From NCBI RefSeq assembly GCF_963678635.1, contig NC_087066.1, positions 39,145,223-39,209,222 on the forward strand: a stretch of DNA of 64,000 bases. Reading direction: 5' to 3'. The notes beneath the pieces were generated by a model. That model was not told the DNA's origin. It was given only the letters and a program-made list of their open reading frames with translations, and made no database searches. Numbering within the stretch: the first letter of the stretch is position 1; every line of letters starts with the position of its first letter. Source of the DNA: Symsagittifera roscoffensis (lineage: Eukaryota; Xenacoelomorpha; Acoela; Convolutidae). Below are positions 48,003 through 61,279 of this stretch, in pieces. Both the position numbers and the translations under genes were made by a program.

Positions 48003-49495
48003 AAGTATACATCTTAAATTTTTTCAAATTGAAGACTTTTTTAAGCTTGAACTTTGCGGAAACTAACCAAGTTTGAGAAAGTTGTAACAAAATGAAAAAG
48101 TGTTTCTTCAACCCAAAAATTAGTCACTTTTTTGGCGTTTTTTTCATATTTGAAACTGGAGATAGTGATTTGCTTCCTTTAACAAAATAATTTCAAATGA
48201 TTTAGAACAATAACTAAGCCGCAAAAAAATTTAATTTGATTGTTCTTTTCGTTAATTCACTTCGTTGCAAGTACAGTGCTGAATCAAATCATCTGGAAAA
48301 AACAAACAAAATTTGACTCTTTAGTTTAGACAAGAAGTGAACAGAACAAAAATGCTTAAAATGTCACAAAAATTAAAATAGTGCAAATTATTTTTCGAAA
48401 CTTGCAACCAAAATTTTACCTAAAAATGGGTCAATTTGGCTTTTTACTTAATCAAGAATTACCCCGAAACTACAAACAACAAAAATTATATAAAAAGAAC
48501 CCTATTAACTAGCACAACGAAGTTCTAGAAGAGTAAAATCTTCAAAAATCTGTTTAAAAAATTATATTTTTGGTTGATCGTTTTTACTTTATGAAAATCA
48601 AAATCTTTGCTTAAAAATTTATTCGAAAATATTTACTATTTTTGGGAAATTTTATGCTTTTAAATTTTTCTTGGAATGTGCAAGAGGCCTATTTTATTTT
48701 AAATTTCTCATGAACTTACTCGGTAGTTTCAGTGTAATTTTTGATGAAGAAATTATCAAAAAAATTCAAAATTGTTGTGAAAAAATAATTGAATAGTTTT
48801 CGATATTTTAAGCAAAAGTTTTTTCATAAATAGATGCAGTTGAAAGAATCGGCTACCCTCGTTTGTGCTTTTGCGGCCGCCTCTTTATCACATGATTTTA
48901 TGACAACTTTTATCGCCAAGTAAATTATAATAGCCTTGCACCGCAAACTGTAATCTCGTTCATCAAGGAGATTCATGATTGAAACAATCCCAAATTTTAG
49001 TCAAATTATACTACTTCAAGGTCAATTTCATTGAAAATTGATATTGATTTGTAACCCCGAGTTGAGCGAACAAATTTGCGTGTAACTACTCTGAGGAGAG
49101 CGAGTTTGAGAGCAAAACACAACTTCCTTTTATCATTTTTCTTAGCCATTTTCCTTTCAGACTTGCTCTCCACCTAACCAAGGAAAACCAAGTTAATTTT
49201 GAGCGCATCTGAGTAAAAAAAAACCTGATTTGAAACGACGCGAACGCGATTTTTTGTTTTTTCGTAAACGAGATCTTGCATCTCATGTATTCAGTTTATT
49301 CAAAACTCCGAAAATCCCCTTTTCCAAAAGATAGTTTTTTTCGGCATTTTATCATTTCGTATAAAAAAACTAAAGTTAGTTCGAATTTTCCTGATTGCAT
49401 TTCTTCTGTATAACCTAATTAAACATCTGACGAACTTTGAATTTTGTTTAAAAAAAGACGAATATTGTTTTTACATTAAAACATGGTGAAGAAGT
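48003..49495. other. Unassigned AT-rich DNA
   Basis: A GCGGCCGC octamer at about 48873 sits next to AGAGG-like sequence, as at 18328. No exon or repeat family was seen. Confidence 0.45.
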
Positions 49496-49666
49496 TGTTG
49501 AGCATGTTGTTTGGGTCTCTCTTGTCTTAATGCGAAAAAAATTCTCCTTCTTTGTCTCGTTTTAAAGTGTGTTTGTATGAAGATGCGTTTTTCTCTCGTT
49601 GCTTCTGGAAAGTTGTCGTCCCTATGTATCCTTGCTTTGAGTGTAGCCTGTTAATTACCAACAACA
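49496..49666 (+). mobile_element. Possible LTR or leader of the first BEL element
   Basis: The stretch begins TGTTGAGCATG and ends TACCAACAACA, as LTR ends often do, and lies about 240 bases before the first gag ATG. It is short for a BEL LTR, and I found no second copy or primer-binding site, so this is only a candidate. Confidence 0.18.
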
Positions 49667-49904
49667 CGGAAACAACAACAAAAAAAATCATTTAACTCCG
49701 AGTTAACCAAAAAAAATCAAGCTTTTTTTCTCTCATAAAAAATTTGGAAAGAAAAGCAAACATTTTAACCAATATAAATTGAAAAAAAAGAAAAAAAACA
49801 ATCGAATATTTTTTTTAAATTTTAATTTGAAGTAAAACTGAATAAGAGGCAAAAAACAACCGAATTGGAACAAGCGCCGTCCTTATCTACGACTCTCAAC
49901 AACT

Positions 49905-51185
49905 ATGGACAATACCAATATCAACAAATTGTCGACAATAACTGCAAAAATTGCCTCCAGCAAATTCAGGCTGGCTAGAATTGAATTGAGCCGGTCTAGC
50001 GAGTTCCTACAATCACAGATAGAAAGAGGGACCCATATTAGTTCTTTGAAGACTTCGGCGCAGAAAACAGAAGACCGATTGGAACAAATGAAAGTAATAG
50101 ACACCGAAGTGGTCGCAAACGGATCTTCGGAAGACAACGTCGACGCTATGGAGATATGTGCATGTCTTTCACGACAACTTTTAGAGCTACCCACAACGTC
50201 AACACTTTAAGCGAAGACTTAACCAGCTGTTTTGGTTCTAATACAATAAACGTAAGCAAATTGACACCTGTATCCAGACGAAACCACTTCGACAAGGACT
50301 TATATGCCAATAACCACTTAACTCAGCCCTCTGGCAAACGCGTGAACAATTCATCTGATGGAGAGCCAATTAACTTACAGAACGACATGGTACTTCACCT
50401 ACACTCAACCACCGACGTACCGCAAATATCTGTAAACCACTCTGCAAACGAATCACTGTCTAGAAAATTGACCTCTCTAACTTCTCAGTCAAGAGAAGAA
50501 AGCTTGGAACAAAAAAAGTTTACAGGATATGAACAAACTATTCAACCAACGAATCAACTACAACTAACATCAGTACAACAAGCGTCGCCAGCCAATTTAC
50601 ATTTGAATCGAAGCCATGATTCGTTTCAATTTTCAGCTCCAGCAGTCCTTGCAAATCTCCACTGAAAATTTTCATTGGAATCTTCATTTGCTTATTCCAA
50701 TCGTCAACAACCAGGAAATGTTATACAGAGATCAACTTCAAAGGAGAATAGTTTTCATCTAACTCATCAGAAAAACGTAGTGCAGTATACATCTCCCCTA
50801 CTATCATACAAGTGAATCGGAACCCGTTTGCTCAAATCATCTCGAATGAACAGTTTCAAAGAACTTTGGATTTGAATAACCAGGTAGTGGATAGTCATGG
50901 GAAATGGACCGAATACGCTGTCCGTGAAAATGTTCAAAACAACAACGTTCAATTGTTTCAGGAGTGGCTTGAAAGACAAGCTAAATTATTGGAAAAGCTA
51001 CAAGGGGAGCACTCGTTTCTGAGGATGTCAGCGGTCGAAGATCAGGAACTTAAGACACAAAATCAAATGTCATTGGGAACTAAACAAAACACTAAAAATT
51101 GTCTGACATCAGTACGACAACCAAATTGCAATATCCTTCCAAAAAATGCTACAATTGTTCGCAGGAACATTTTTTTGCTCAATGC
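49905..51185 (+). pseudogene. BEL/Pao gag, copy X, frameshifted
   Basis: Gag builds the particle that packages the element's RNA. Three frames share the region: 49905-50210 (a Lys/Arg/Glu-rich helical start, MDNTNINKLSTITAK), 50156-50665 and 50812-51185. The last includes FQEWLERQAKLLEKLQGEHS, found again in every Y copy, and ends with CYNCSQEHFFAQCP, a zinc-knuckle-like motif with one residue fewer than the usual C-x2-C-x4-H-x4-C. At least two frameshifts separate the parts, so no full Gag can be made. Confidence 0.7.
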
Positions 51186-51325
51186 CCCCCTTAACAGAGT
51201 TTAGCACCAGTTGAGAAATATAATTAGGTAAAACAGCACTTGCTTAAGTTCTCGTCATTCAAGAAACAATTGCACTTCAGAGAGACGAAGTCAGCAAGGT
51301 AGAGGTTTCCATCGTACTTCACTTC

Positions 51326-51796
51326 ATGATCCATCTCGATTTACAAGCAAAAACAGTGCATCATATACAGCACTCGTCTCAGGGAAAAACGAAGATGAAA
51401 ATGATAAGGAGTTTACAACCGCAAACTCTTGCAGATACTGCCTGTCGCATAGGATTGACAAAAACACATACCATCAACAAAAACCAGCGGACAGTGAATT
51501 TCTTTTTTTAAACTGGAGGGCTTACTGCTTCAGAGAAAGCAACATTTGAACGTTTACCCAACATTTGGTTTGAACAATTACAGCTGATCCCAGTGTCGTT
51601 TGTCAATAATGGTAAAGTGTGTGACACTTACGCTCTCATTGATCCTGGCAGCCAATTTACCTTTTTGCTTGATCAAATTGCAGACGTCTTAAAAATTTCA
51701 TCATCAGAAACAGCAAACATGTCTTTACAAATTATAAATATCAACCATGAGATGCTGGTTGCAAAACTAGATAATATCGTTAATTTAGCACCGTAA
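51326..51796 (+). pseudogene. BEL/Pao aspartic protease, copy X
   Basis: The frame at 51593-51796 has CDTYALIDPGSQFTFLLDQ, matching the retropepsin signature of BEL elements (D-x-G-S-Q), with proline in the variable position. The preceding frame (51326-51511) is the gag-pol connector. A TAA stop follows NLAP. Copy X differs from the Y copies by roughly one base in ten here. Confidence 0.75.
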
Positions 51797-51935
51797 AAAC
51801 AAAGTGGACAAACGTTTCCAATTCGTATTGATTATAAAACGCCATTTTTGAATATACCTTCTGCAATTGTTGCTCATTTGAAGGAAATCTGTCAGGGTTT
51901 CAAACATTTAGATACATAAATTTTCGCAATATTGC

Positions 51936-53276
51936 TGGCCGAAGAATTGGAGCGCTACTTGGCGTTAATACGTTCTCTTATACGTACCCCATTCAAGTGA
52001 TTGAAGGAAATGATTGCCGATCACAGGGAATACAAACTCGACTCGTCTAGACAATTGCAGGAGAATATCACCAAACAATTGCTCCCAAACGATTGAATAA
52101 AGTGCGCAACAGACAAACTACGTGATTTGTATTCCACGTTAAAAGAAACTCAAATGAATCTGTTGAGCAACCATTGGACTACTTGGTTCAGCAAATCTGG
52201 AAAACTGAAGAAACAGGACAAAAAACAACAGAAAAGGAGTTTTAAACCGAAAATAATTTAGCGGCAATTTGATACCTTGAAAACACAATACATCACACGG
52301 GAGAAAGGTATGAAATTTGTTTACCGTGGAAGAATGAGACTCAATTGCAGAATACCTACTACATAGCCCGTAATCAACTAAAATCGCCGACTTGCTAAAT
52401 ACAACAAGGTTCAAAATTCTTACGAAGCAACCCTCGTAAACGACCTCGAAAAGAAACACGTGCGACCTGTAGAAATGAAAAGAATAAAACCCTCGCGAAT
52501 TTGGTATTTACCACATCACCCAGTGCGAAACCCAAATAAAAAACAAAATTAGAAGAGTAGCCAACGCCGCATCTCTTTTTAAAGGCCAATCACTTAACAA
52601 CAATCTCCTCACAGGTCCGGATCTACTTGCAAATCTAACAGGGATTCTGCTGAGCTTCCGCAAACATTCTATCGGTCTTCTTGTCCATATTGAAGGGATG
52701 TTTATGCAAGTAATTATTCGTGAAGAAGATAGACCAGCCTTGCGTTTTCTGGAGTTATAACGAAACAATTCATCAGTATGAATACACGCGGTTAGTATTT
52801 GGAGCCGCATAATCCCTATTCTGCGCTTTTTATGGATAACAAAAATGCGCTTTGGACAACAAAGACTCGTTTCATCTGGCTTATGATGCAATTCTAAACA
52901 ATTTTTATATGGTTAACTACATTGCCTCAGTACCGACGTTAGGTGAAGCACAATGCGTTTCAAGAGAATCCAGGCAGTCTTTAAAACAAGGTGGTTTTCG
53001 TCTCACCAGGTTCTTATCAAACAACAAGCTCGCCCTGCATAATATTCCTTGCGAAGACCACGACAAGATAAAAACTTCAACTCGTGTTCTTGGACAAAAC
53101 TTGAAACTTGACAGTGGTGAGTTTTTTGCTGATCCCCTTCAAAAATTTCCTACTCTGGCTTATGATTATACTCAACGGAAACTCTTCAGCTCCTTGTCGT
53201 CAATTTTTGACCCGCCAGCAATTTTAGCACCAGTAACAATTCGTTTGAAGGCCCTACTGCAGCAGATTTTGGCTTG
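51936..53276 (+). pseudogene. BEL/Pao reverse transcriptase, unit 1
   Basis: It starts GRRIGALLGVNTFSYTYP, the usual entry into BEL pol, and ends IFDPPAILAPVTIRLKALL, the conserved block after the palm. In between are EYTRLVFGAA, GGFRLTRFLSNN and many stops (for example after IQTRLV, GEFxx and VFGAA). The tetrad where YVDD is expected (52916-52927) reads Y-M-V-N, so the catalytic aspartates are lost. Dead many times over. Confidence 0.85.
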
Positions 53277-53399
53277 AAATGGCTAGGCTTGAAATGGGAT
53301 AATTAGATACCTAGTGACCGTCAGCACAAGCTACAGAAGTTCCTGGATTCTTTTCTTCTTTTCTCCTTCTTTTTAAGGATTTTGTTTCCAAATCAAAGC

Positions 53400-54080
53400 A
53401 ATAAATCGTGAAATTTGGAAATACACGCATTAACTGACGCTTCACTCATCGGTATGGCCTCAGTCCTGTTCTTGCGAATGCATAATTTAGACGAAGCAGT
53501 CATTAAATGTAGGTTTTTGATTGGCCAAAGCAAGGTTGCGCCTATTAAACAACTGAGTTTACCAAAACTTGATTTGGAAGCTGAAACAATTGGAGCAAGT
53601 CTTTTGTCGTTTGCGTTCAAAGAACTTCATCTCAAGAGAAGAGCTGTTTCACATGTCTGCACAGACATTCAAGTTGTATCCGATAGGATAAAATCAACGA
53701 AACAGCAAAAAAACATTTGTGACAAATCTAATGACTGAAAACTGAACAATGGATCATCAACTACAACGGCATCATATTCTAACTACTCTGAATCCTGCAG
53801 ATCATGGTAATCGAGGTCTTGAACCTAAGGAAATTAGTGAGAAATGAGTTACACCTCCAGCCTTCTTGAAACAACCTAAGTATCTGTGGCAGGATAATAC
53901 TTTGCTTGCAACAACTGTGGTTGCTGCGGGTTTTCAAAGACAGACCAAGCATAAAAAATTGACTGTTAATGAGCCAATTTTTGACATTAGACAACTTTCT
54001 ACTCAGAACAAGCTAATTTGAACTCTTACCAGAGTCATGAGTTTCATTTCCAAACTACAAATTAGGATTCTCAAAAGAAA
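53400..54080 (+). pseudogene. BEL/Pao RNase H and connection, unit 1
   Basis: EIHALTDASLIGMASVLFLR carries the first catalytic aspartate. KVAPIKQLSLPKLDLEAE and WTDIQVVSD (here CTDIQVV) are also typical of BEL. NPADHGNRGL follows, the connection domain that precedes integrase. Three stops break it. The sequence then passes into gag-like sequence at about 54080, with no integrase. Confidence 0.8.
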
Positions 54081-54311
54081 AACCAATCAAAACCCATCCT
54101 CCAGTGACGAAAATGCAGGCTCTTTATGCAACACCTCGGACATTCTACATACACATCATTGTCATGAACAGGTTTTCAACAATCCGATATCAAAACACTG
54201 CAAACAGAATAGATATGCCATCAGAGAAAATCATTCAGGGAACCTCATTCATCCTAACTACAACTAAACTCCACCCCATCTGCTAGTGCAAGTCATCCAT
54301 GCAACCAGTTA

Positions 54312-54715
54312 ATGGACATTCATGACAGTAAACGAAGCGAAACAAACAATATGCAGCCACAACATAATATTGATCAGGTTGTAAATAACCCAATTTCATC
54401 AAACAGTGAACAGAATAGAGATGCCTTTAGGGAAAACTATTCCTTATATATCAACAACGTACAATTTTTTCGAGAGTGGCTTGAAAAACAAGCTAAAGTA
54501 TTGGAAAGATTACAAGGGGAGCACTCGTTTCTGGGCACTCGTTTCTGGGGACGTCAGCGGTCAAAGATCAGGAACTTAACACAGAAAATTAAACGTCTTA
54601 GGGAACTAAACAAAACACTAAAAATGGTCTGACATCAGTACGACAACCAAATTGCAATATCATTCCAAAAAGTGCTTCAATTGTTCAATAAACATTTTTT
54701 GGCTTATTGCCCCCG
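54312..54715 (+). pseudogene. BEL/Pao gag fragment, copy Y, unit 1
   Basis: The frame contains FFREWLEKQAKVLERLQGEH, the homologue of the X gag motif, then a 15-base direct duplication of GCACTCGTTTCTGGG that X lacks. The zinc knuckle that follows (CFNCS, then HFLAYCP) is split by a frameshift. The gag amino terminus is missing. Confidence 0.7.
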
Positions 54716-54826
54716 TTACCAGAGCTTAGCACCAGCTGAGAAATATACAAGCTCGTCATTCAAAAAACAATTGCACTTCAGAGAGACGATGTCAGCAATG
54801 TAGAGGGTTCCATCATACTTGACTTC

Positions 54827-55295
54827 ATGATCCATCTCGATTTACAAGCAAAAACAGTGCATCATATCCAGCACTCGTCTCAGGGAAAAACGAAGATGAA
54901 AATGATAAGGAGTTTACAACCGCAAATTCTTGCAGATCCGGCCAGTCGCATAGGATTGACAAAAATACACACCATCAACAAAAACAAGCGGACAGTGAAA
55001 TTCTTTTTTTTTAATGGAGGGTTTACTGCTTTAGAGAAAGCAACATTTGAACGGTTACGCATTATTTGGTTCAAACAATTACAGCTGATCCCAATGTCGT
55101 TTGTCAACAACGGTAAAGTGTGTGACACTTACGCTCTCATTGACCCTGGCAGCCAATTTATTTTTGCTTGATCAAATTGCAGACTTCTTGGAAATCTCAT
55201 CAACAGAAACAGCAAACAGTTCCTTACAATATATGAATATCAACCATGAGATGATGGTTGCAAAACTAGATAATATCGTTAATTTAGCACCGTAA
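54827..55295 (+). pseudogene. BEL/Pao protease, copy Y, unit 1
   Basis: ALIDPGSQFIFA carries the active-site aspartate. One base fewer in the T run than in X puts the following DQIADFLEIS in another frame, so the protease is cut in two. Confidence 0.72.
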
Positions 55296-55434
55296 AAACA
55301 AAGTGGACAAACGTTTCCATTTCGTATTGATTATAAAATGCCATTTTTGAATATACCTTCTGCAATTGTTGCTCATTTGAAGGAAATCTGTCAGGGTTTC
55401 AAACATTTAGATACATAAATTTTCGCAATATTGC

Positions 55435-56775
55435 TGGCCGAAGAATTGGAGCGCTACTTGGCGTTAATACGTTCTCTTATACGTACCCCATTCAAGTGAT
55501 TGAAGGAAATGATTGCCGATCACAGGGAATACAAACTCGACTCGTCTAGACAATTGCAGGAGAATATCACCAAACAATTGCTCCCAAACGATTGAATAAA
55601 GTGCGCAACAGACAAACTACGTGATTTGTATTCCACGTTAAAAGAAACTCAAATGAGTCTGTTGAGCAACCATTGGACTACTTGGTTCAGCAAATCTGGA
55701 AAACTGAAGAAACAGGACAAAAAACAACAGAAAAGGAGTTTTAAACCGAAAATAATTTAGCGGCAATTTGATACCTTGAAAACACAATACATCACACGGG
55801 AGAAAGGTATGAAATTTGTTTACCGTGGAAGAATGAGACTCAATTGCAGAATACCTACTACATAGCCCGTAATCAACTAAAATCGCCGACTTGCTAAATA
55901 CAACAAGGTTCAAAATTCTTACGAAGCAACCCTCGTAAACGACCTCGAAAAGAAACACGTGCGACCTGTAGAAATGAAAAGAATAAAACCCTCGCGAATT
56001 TGGTATTTACCACATCACCCAGTGCGAAACCCAAATAAAAAACAAAATTAGAAGAGTAGCCAACGCCGCATCTCTTTTTAAAGGCCAATCACTTAACAAC
56101 AATCTCCTCACAGGTCCGGATCTACTTGCAAATCTAACAGGGATTCTGCTGAGCTTCCGCAAACATTCTATCGGTCTTCTTGTCCATATTGAAGGGATGT
56201 TTATGCAAGTAATTATTCGTGAAGAAGATAGACCAGCCTTGCGTTTTCTGGAGTTATAACGAAACAATTCATCAGTATGAATACACGCGGTTAGTATTTG
56301 GAGCCGCATAATCCCTATTCTGCGCTTTTTATGGATAACAAAAATGCGCTTTGGACAACAAAGACTCGTTTCATCTGGCTTATGATGCAATTCTAAACAA
56401 TTTTTATATGGTTAACTACATTGCCTCAGTACCGACGTTAGGTGAAGCACAATGCGTTTCAAGAGAATCCAGGCAGTCTTTAAAACAAGGTGGTTTTCGT
56501 CTCACCAGGTTCTTATCAAACAACAAGCTCGCCCTGCATAATATTCCTTGCGAAGACCACGACAAGATAAAAAATTCAACTCGTGTTCTTGGACAAAACT
56601 TGAAACTTGACAGTGGTGAGTTTTTTGCTGATCCCCTTCAAAAATTTCCTACTCTGGCTTATGATTATACTCAACGGAAACTCTTCAGCTCCTTGTCGTC
56701 AATTTTTGACCCGCCAGCAATTTTAGCACCAGTAACAATTCGTTTGAAGGCCCTACTGCAGCAGATTTTGGCTTG
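55435..56775 (+). pseudogene. BEL/Pao reverse transcriptase, unit 2
   Basis: The same breaks as in unit 1, including Y-M-V-N in place of YVDD and the shared stops. One difference is visible at about 56574 (ACT to AAT). Confidence 0.85.
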
Positions 56776-56898
56776 AAATGGCTAGGCTTGAAATGGGATA
56801 ATTAGATACCTAGTGACCGTCAGCACAAGCTACAGAAGTTCCTGGATTCTTTTCTTCTTTTCTCCTTCTTTTTAAGGATTTTGTTTCCAAATCAAAGC

Positions 56899-57579
56899 AA
56901 TAAATCGTGAAATTTGGAAATACACGCATTAACTGACGCTTCACTCATCGGTATGGCCTCAGTCCTGTTCTTGCGAATGCATAATTTAGACGAAGCAGTC
57001 ATTAAATGTAGGTTTTTGATTGGCCAAAGCAAGGTTGCGCCTATTAAACAACTGAGTTTACCAAAACTTGATTTGGAAGCTGAAACAATTGGAGCAAGTC
57101 TTTTGTCGTTTGCGTTCAAAGAACTTCATCTCAAGAGAAGAGCTGTTTCACATGTCTGGACAGACATTCAAGTTGTATCCGATAGGATAAAATCAACGAA
57201 ACAGCAAAAAAACATTTGTGACAAATCTAATGACTGAAAACTGAACAATGGATCATCAACTACAACGGCATCATATTCTAACTACTCTGAATCCTGCAGA
57301 TCATGGTAATCGAGGTCTTGAACCTAAGGAATTTAGTGAGAAATGAGTTACACCTCCAGCCTTCTTGAAACAACCTAAGTATCTGTGGCAGGATAATACT
57401 TTGCTTGCAACAACTGTGGTTGCTGCGGGTTTTCAAAGACAGACCAAGCATAAAAAATTGACTGTTAATGAGCCAATTTTTGACATTAGACAACTTTCTA
57501 CTCAGAACAAGCTAATTTGAACTCTTACCAGAGTCATGAGTTTCATTTCCAAACTACAAATTAGGATTCTCAAAAGAAA
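56899..57579 (+). pseudogene. BEL/Pao RNase H and connection, unit 2
   Basis: As in unit 1, but WTDIQVV is intact. The same stops follow, with no integrase. Confidence 0.8.
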
Positions 57580-57810
57580 AACCAATCAAAACCCATCCTC
57601 CAGTGACAAAAATGCAGGCTCTTTATGCAACACCTCGGACATTCTACATACACATCATTGTCATGAACAGGTTTTCAACAATCCGATATCAAAACACTGC
57701 AAACAGAATAGATATGCCATCAGAGAAAATCATTCAGGGAACCTCATTCATCCTAACTACAACTAAACTCCACCCCATCTGCTAGTGCAAGTCATCCATG
57801 CAACCAGTTA

Positions 57811-58214
57811 ATGGACATTCCTGACAGTAAACGAAGCGAAACAAACAATATGCAGCCACAACATAATATTGATCAGGTTGTAAATAACCCAATTTCATCA
57901 AACAGTGAACAGAATAGAGATGCCTTTAGGGAAAACTATTCCTTATATATCAACAACGTACAATTTTTTCGAGAGTGGCTTGAAAAACAAGCTAAAGTAT
58001 TGGAAAGATTACAAGGGGAGCACTCGTTTCTGGGCACTCGTTTCTGGGGACGTCAGCGGTCAAAGATCAGGAACTTAACACAGAAAATTAAACGTCTTAG
58101 GGAACTAAACAAAACACTAAAAATGGTCTGACATCAGTACGACAACCAAATTGCAATATCATTCCAAAAAGTGCTTCAATTGTTCAATAAACATTTTTTG
58201 GCTTATTGCCCCCG
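57811..58214 (+). pseudogene. BEL/Pao gag fragment, copy Y, unit 2
   Basis: Same as unit 1 except for a His to Pro change near the start (MDIPDSKRSE). Confidence 0.7.
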
Positions 58215-58325
58215 TTACCAGAGCTTAGCACCAGCTGAGAAATATACAAGCTCGTCATTCAAAAAACAATTGCACTTCAGAGAGACGATGTCAGCAATGT
58301 AGAGGGTTCCATCATACTTGACTTC

Positions 58326-58764
58326 ATGATCCATCTCGATTTACAAGCAAAAACAGTGCATCATATCCAGCACTCGTCTCAGGGAAAAACGAAGATGAAA
58401 ATGATAAGGAGTTTACAACCGCAAATTCTTGCAGATCCGGCCATCAACAAAAACAAGCGGACAGTGAATTTCTTTTTTTTTAATGGAGGGTTTACTGCTT
58501 TAGAGAAAGCAACATTTGAACGGTTACGCATTATTTGGTTCAAACAATTACAGCTGATCCCAATGTCGTTTGTCAACAACGGTAAAGTGTGTGACACTTA
58601 CGCTCTCATTGACCCTGGCAGCCAATTTATTTTTGCTTGATCAAATTGCAGACTTCTTGGAAATCTCATCAACAGAAACAGCAAACAGTTCCTTACAATA
58701 TATGAATATCAACCATGAGATGATGGTTGCAAAACTAGATAATATCGTTAATTTAGCACCGTAA
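58326..58764 (+). pseudogene. BEL/Pao protease, copy Y, unit 2
   Basis: As in unit 1, with a 30-base in-frame deletion after LADPA. The frameshift behind ALIDPGSQFIFA is shared. Confidence 0.72.
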
Positions 58765-58903
58765 AAACAAAGTGGACAAACGTTTCCATTTCGTATTGAT
58801 TATAAAATGCCATTTTTGAATATACCTTCTGCAATTGTTGCTCATTTGAAGGAAATCTGTCAGGGTTTCAAACATTTAGATACATAAATTTTCGCAATAT
58901 TGC

Positions 58904-60244
58904 TGGCCGAAGAATTGGAGCGCTACTTGGCGTTAATACGTTCTCTTATACGTACCCCATTCAAGTGATTGAAGGAAATGATTGCCGATCACAGGGAATA
59001 CAAACTCGACTCGTCTAGACAATTGCAGGAGAATATCACCAAACAATTGCTCCCAAACGATTGAATAAAGTGCGCAACAGACAAACTACGTGATTTGTAT
59101 TCCACGTTAAAAGAAACTCAAATGAATCTGTTGAGCAACCATTGGACTACTTGGTTCAGCAAATCTGGAAAACTGAAGAAACAGGACAAAAAACAACAGA
59201 AAAGGAGTTTTAAACCGAAAATAATTTAGCGGCAATTTGATACCTTGAAAACACAATACATCACACGGGAGAAAGGTATGAAATTTGTTTACCGTGGAAG
59301 AATGAGACTCAATTGCAGAATACCTACTACATAGCCCGTAATCAACTAAAATCGCCGACTTGCTAAATACAACAAGGTTCAAAATTCTTACGAAGCAACC
59401 CTCGTAAACGACCTCGAAAAGAAACACGTGCGACCTGTAGAAATGAAAAGAATAAAACCCTCGCGAATTTGGTATTTACCACATCACCCAGTGCAAAACC
59501 CAAATAAAAAACAAAATTAGAAGAGTAGCCAACGCCGCATCTCTTTTTAAAGGCCAATCACTTAACAACAATCTCCTCACAGGTCCGGATCTACTTGCAA
59601 ATCTAACAGGGATTCTGCTGAGCTTCCGCAAACATTCTATCGGTCTTCTTGTCCATATTGAAGGGATCTTTATGCAAGTAATTATTCGTGAAGAAGATAG
59701 ACCAGCCTTGCGTTTTCTGGAGTTATAACGAAACAATTCATCAGTATGAATACACGCGGTTAGTATTTGGAGCCGCATAATCCCTATTCTGCGCTTTTTA
59801 TGGATAACAAAAATGCGCTTTGGACAACAAAGACTCGTTTCATCTGGCTTATGATGCAATTCTAAACAATTTTTATATGGTTAACTACATTGCCTCAGTA
59901 CCGACGTTAGGTGAAGCACAATGCGTTTCAAGAGAATCCAGGCAGTCTTTAAAACAAGGTGGTTTTCGTCTCACCAGGTTCTTATCAAACAACAAGCTCG
60001 CCCTGCATAATATTCCTTGCGAAGACCACGACAAGATAAAAACTTCAACTCGTGTTCTTGGACAAAACTTGAAACTTGACAGTGGTGAGTTTTTTGCTGA
60101 TCCCCTTCAAAAATTTCCTACTCTGGCTTATGATTATACTCAACGGAAACTCTTCAGCTCCTTGTCGTCAATTTTTGACCCGCCAGCAATTTTAGCACCA
60201 GTAACAATTCGTTTGAAGGCCCTACTGCAGCAGATTTTGGCTTG
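58904..60244 (+). pseudogene. BEL/Pao reverse transcriptase, unit 3
   Basis: The same stops and the same Y-M-V-N tetrad as units 1 and 2. Confidence 0.85.
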
Positions 60245-60367
60245 AAATGGCTAGGCTTGAAATGGGATAATTAGATACCTAGTGACCGTCAGCACAAGCT
60301 ACAGAAGTTCCTGGATTCTTTTCTTCTTTTCTCCTTCTTTTTAAGGATTTTGTTTCCAAATCAAAGC

Positions 60368-61048
60368 AATAAATCGTGAAATTTGGAAATACACGCATTA
60401 ACTGACGCTTCACTCATCGGTATGGCCTCAGTCCTGTTCTTGCGAATGCATAATTTAGACGAAGCAGTCATTAAATGTAGGTTTTTGATTGGCCAAAGCA
60501 AGGTTGCGCCTATTAAACAACTGAGTTTACCAAAACTTGATTTGGAAGCTGAAACAATTGGAGCAAGTCTTTTGTCGTTTGCGTTCAAAGAACTTCATCT
60601 CAAGAGAAGAGCTGTTTCACATGTCTGGACAGACATTCAAGTTGTATCCGATAGGATAAAATCAACGAAACAGCAAAAAAACATTTGTGGCAAATCTAAT
60701 GACTGAAAACTGAACAATGGATCATCAACTACAACGGCATCATATTCTAACTACTCTGAATCCTGCAGATCATGGTAATCGAGGTCTTGAACCTAAGGAA
60801 ATTAGTGAGAAATGAGTTACACCTCCAGCCTTCTTGAAACAACCTAAGTATCTGTGGCAGGATAATACTTTGCTTGCAACAACTGTGGTTGCTGCGGGTT
60901 TTCAAAGACAGACCAAGCATAAAAAATTGACTGTTAATGAGCCAATTTTTGACATTAGACAACTTTCTACTCAGAACAAGCTAATTTGAACTCCTACCAG
61001 AGTCATGAGTTTCATTTCCAAACTACAAATTAGGATTCTCAAAAGAAA
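60368..61048 (+). pseudogene. BEL/Pao RNase H and connection, unit 3
   Basis: As in unit 2, with one Asp to Gly change near the end of the frame (NICGKSND). Confidence 0.8.
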
Positions 61049-61279
61049 AACCAATCAAAACCCATCCTCCAGTGACGAAAATGCAGGCTCTTTATGCAAC
61101 ACCTCGGACATTCTACATACACATCATTGTCATGAACAGGTTTTCAACAATCCGATATCAAAACACTGCAAACAGAATAGATATGCCATCAGAGAAAATC
61201 ATTCAGGGAACCTCATTCATCCTAACTACAACTAAACTCCACCCCATCTGCTAGTGCAAGTCATCCATGCAACCAGTTA

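Larger units (their letters stand above)
51760..55258 (+). repeat. Tandem unit 1 (X pol to Y protease)
   Basis: 3499 bases separate equivalent points in units 1 and 2 (for example 52139 and 55638). It contains X reverse transcriptase and RNase H followed by Y gag and protease. Confidence 0.88.
55259..58727 (+). repeat. Tandem unit 2
   Basis: Like unit 1 but 30 bases shorter, owing to a deletion at about 58442 in the connector before the Y protease. Otherwise only a few substitutions distinguish it, for example TGC to TGG at about 57159 (WTDIQVV). Confidence 0.9.

Noticed and set aside
52139-59859. Repeated minus-strand ORFs of 106 and 127 codons in the BEL array
   Set aside because: They recur only because the array is repeated, and they are antisense to reverse transcriptase.
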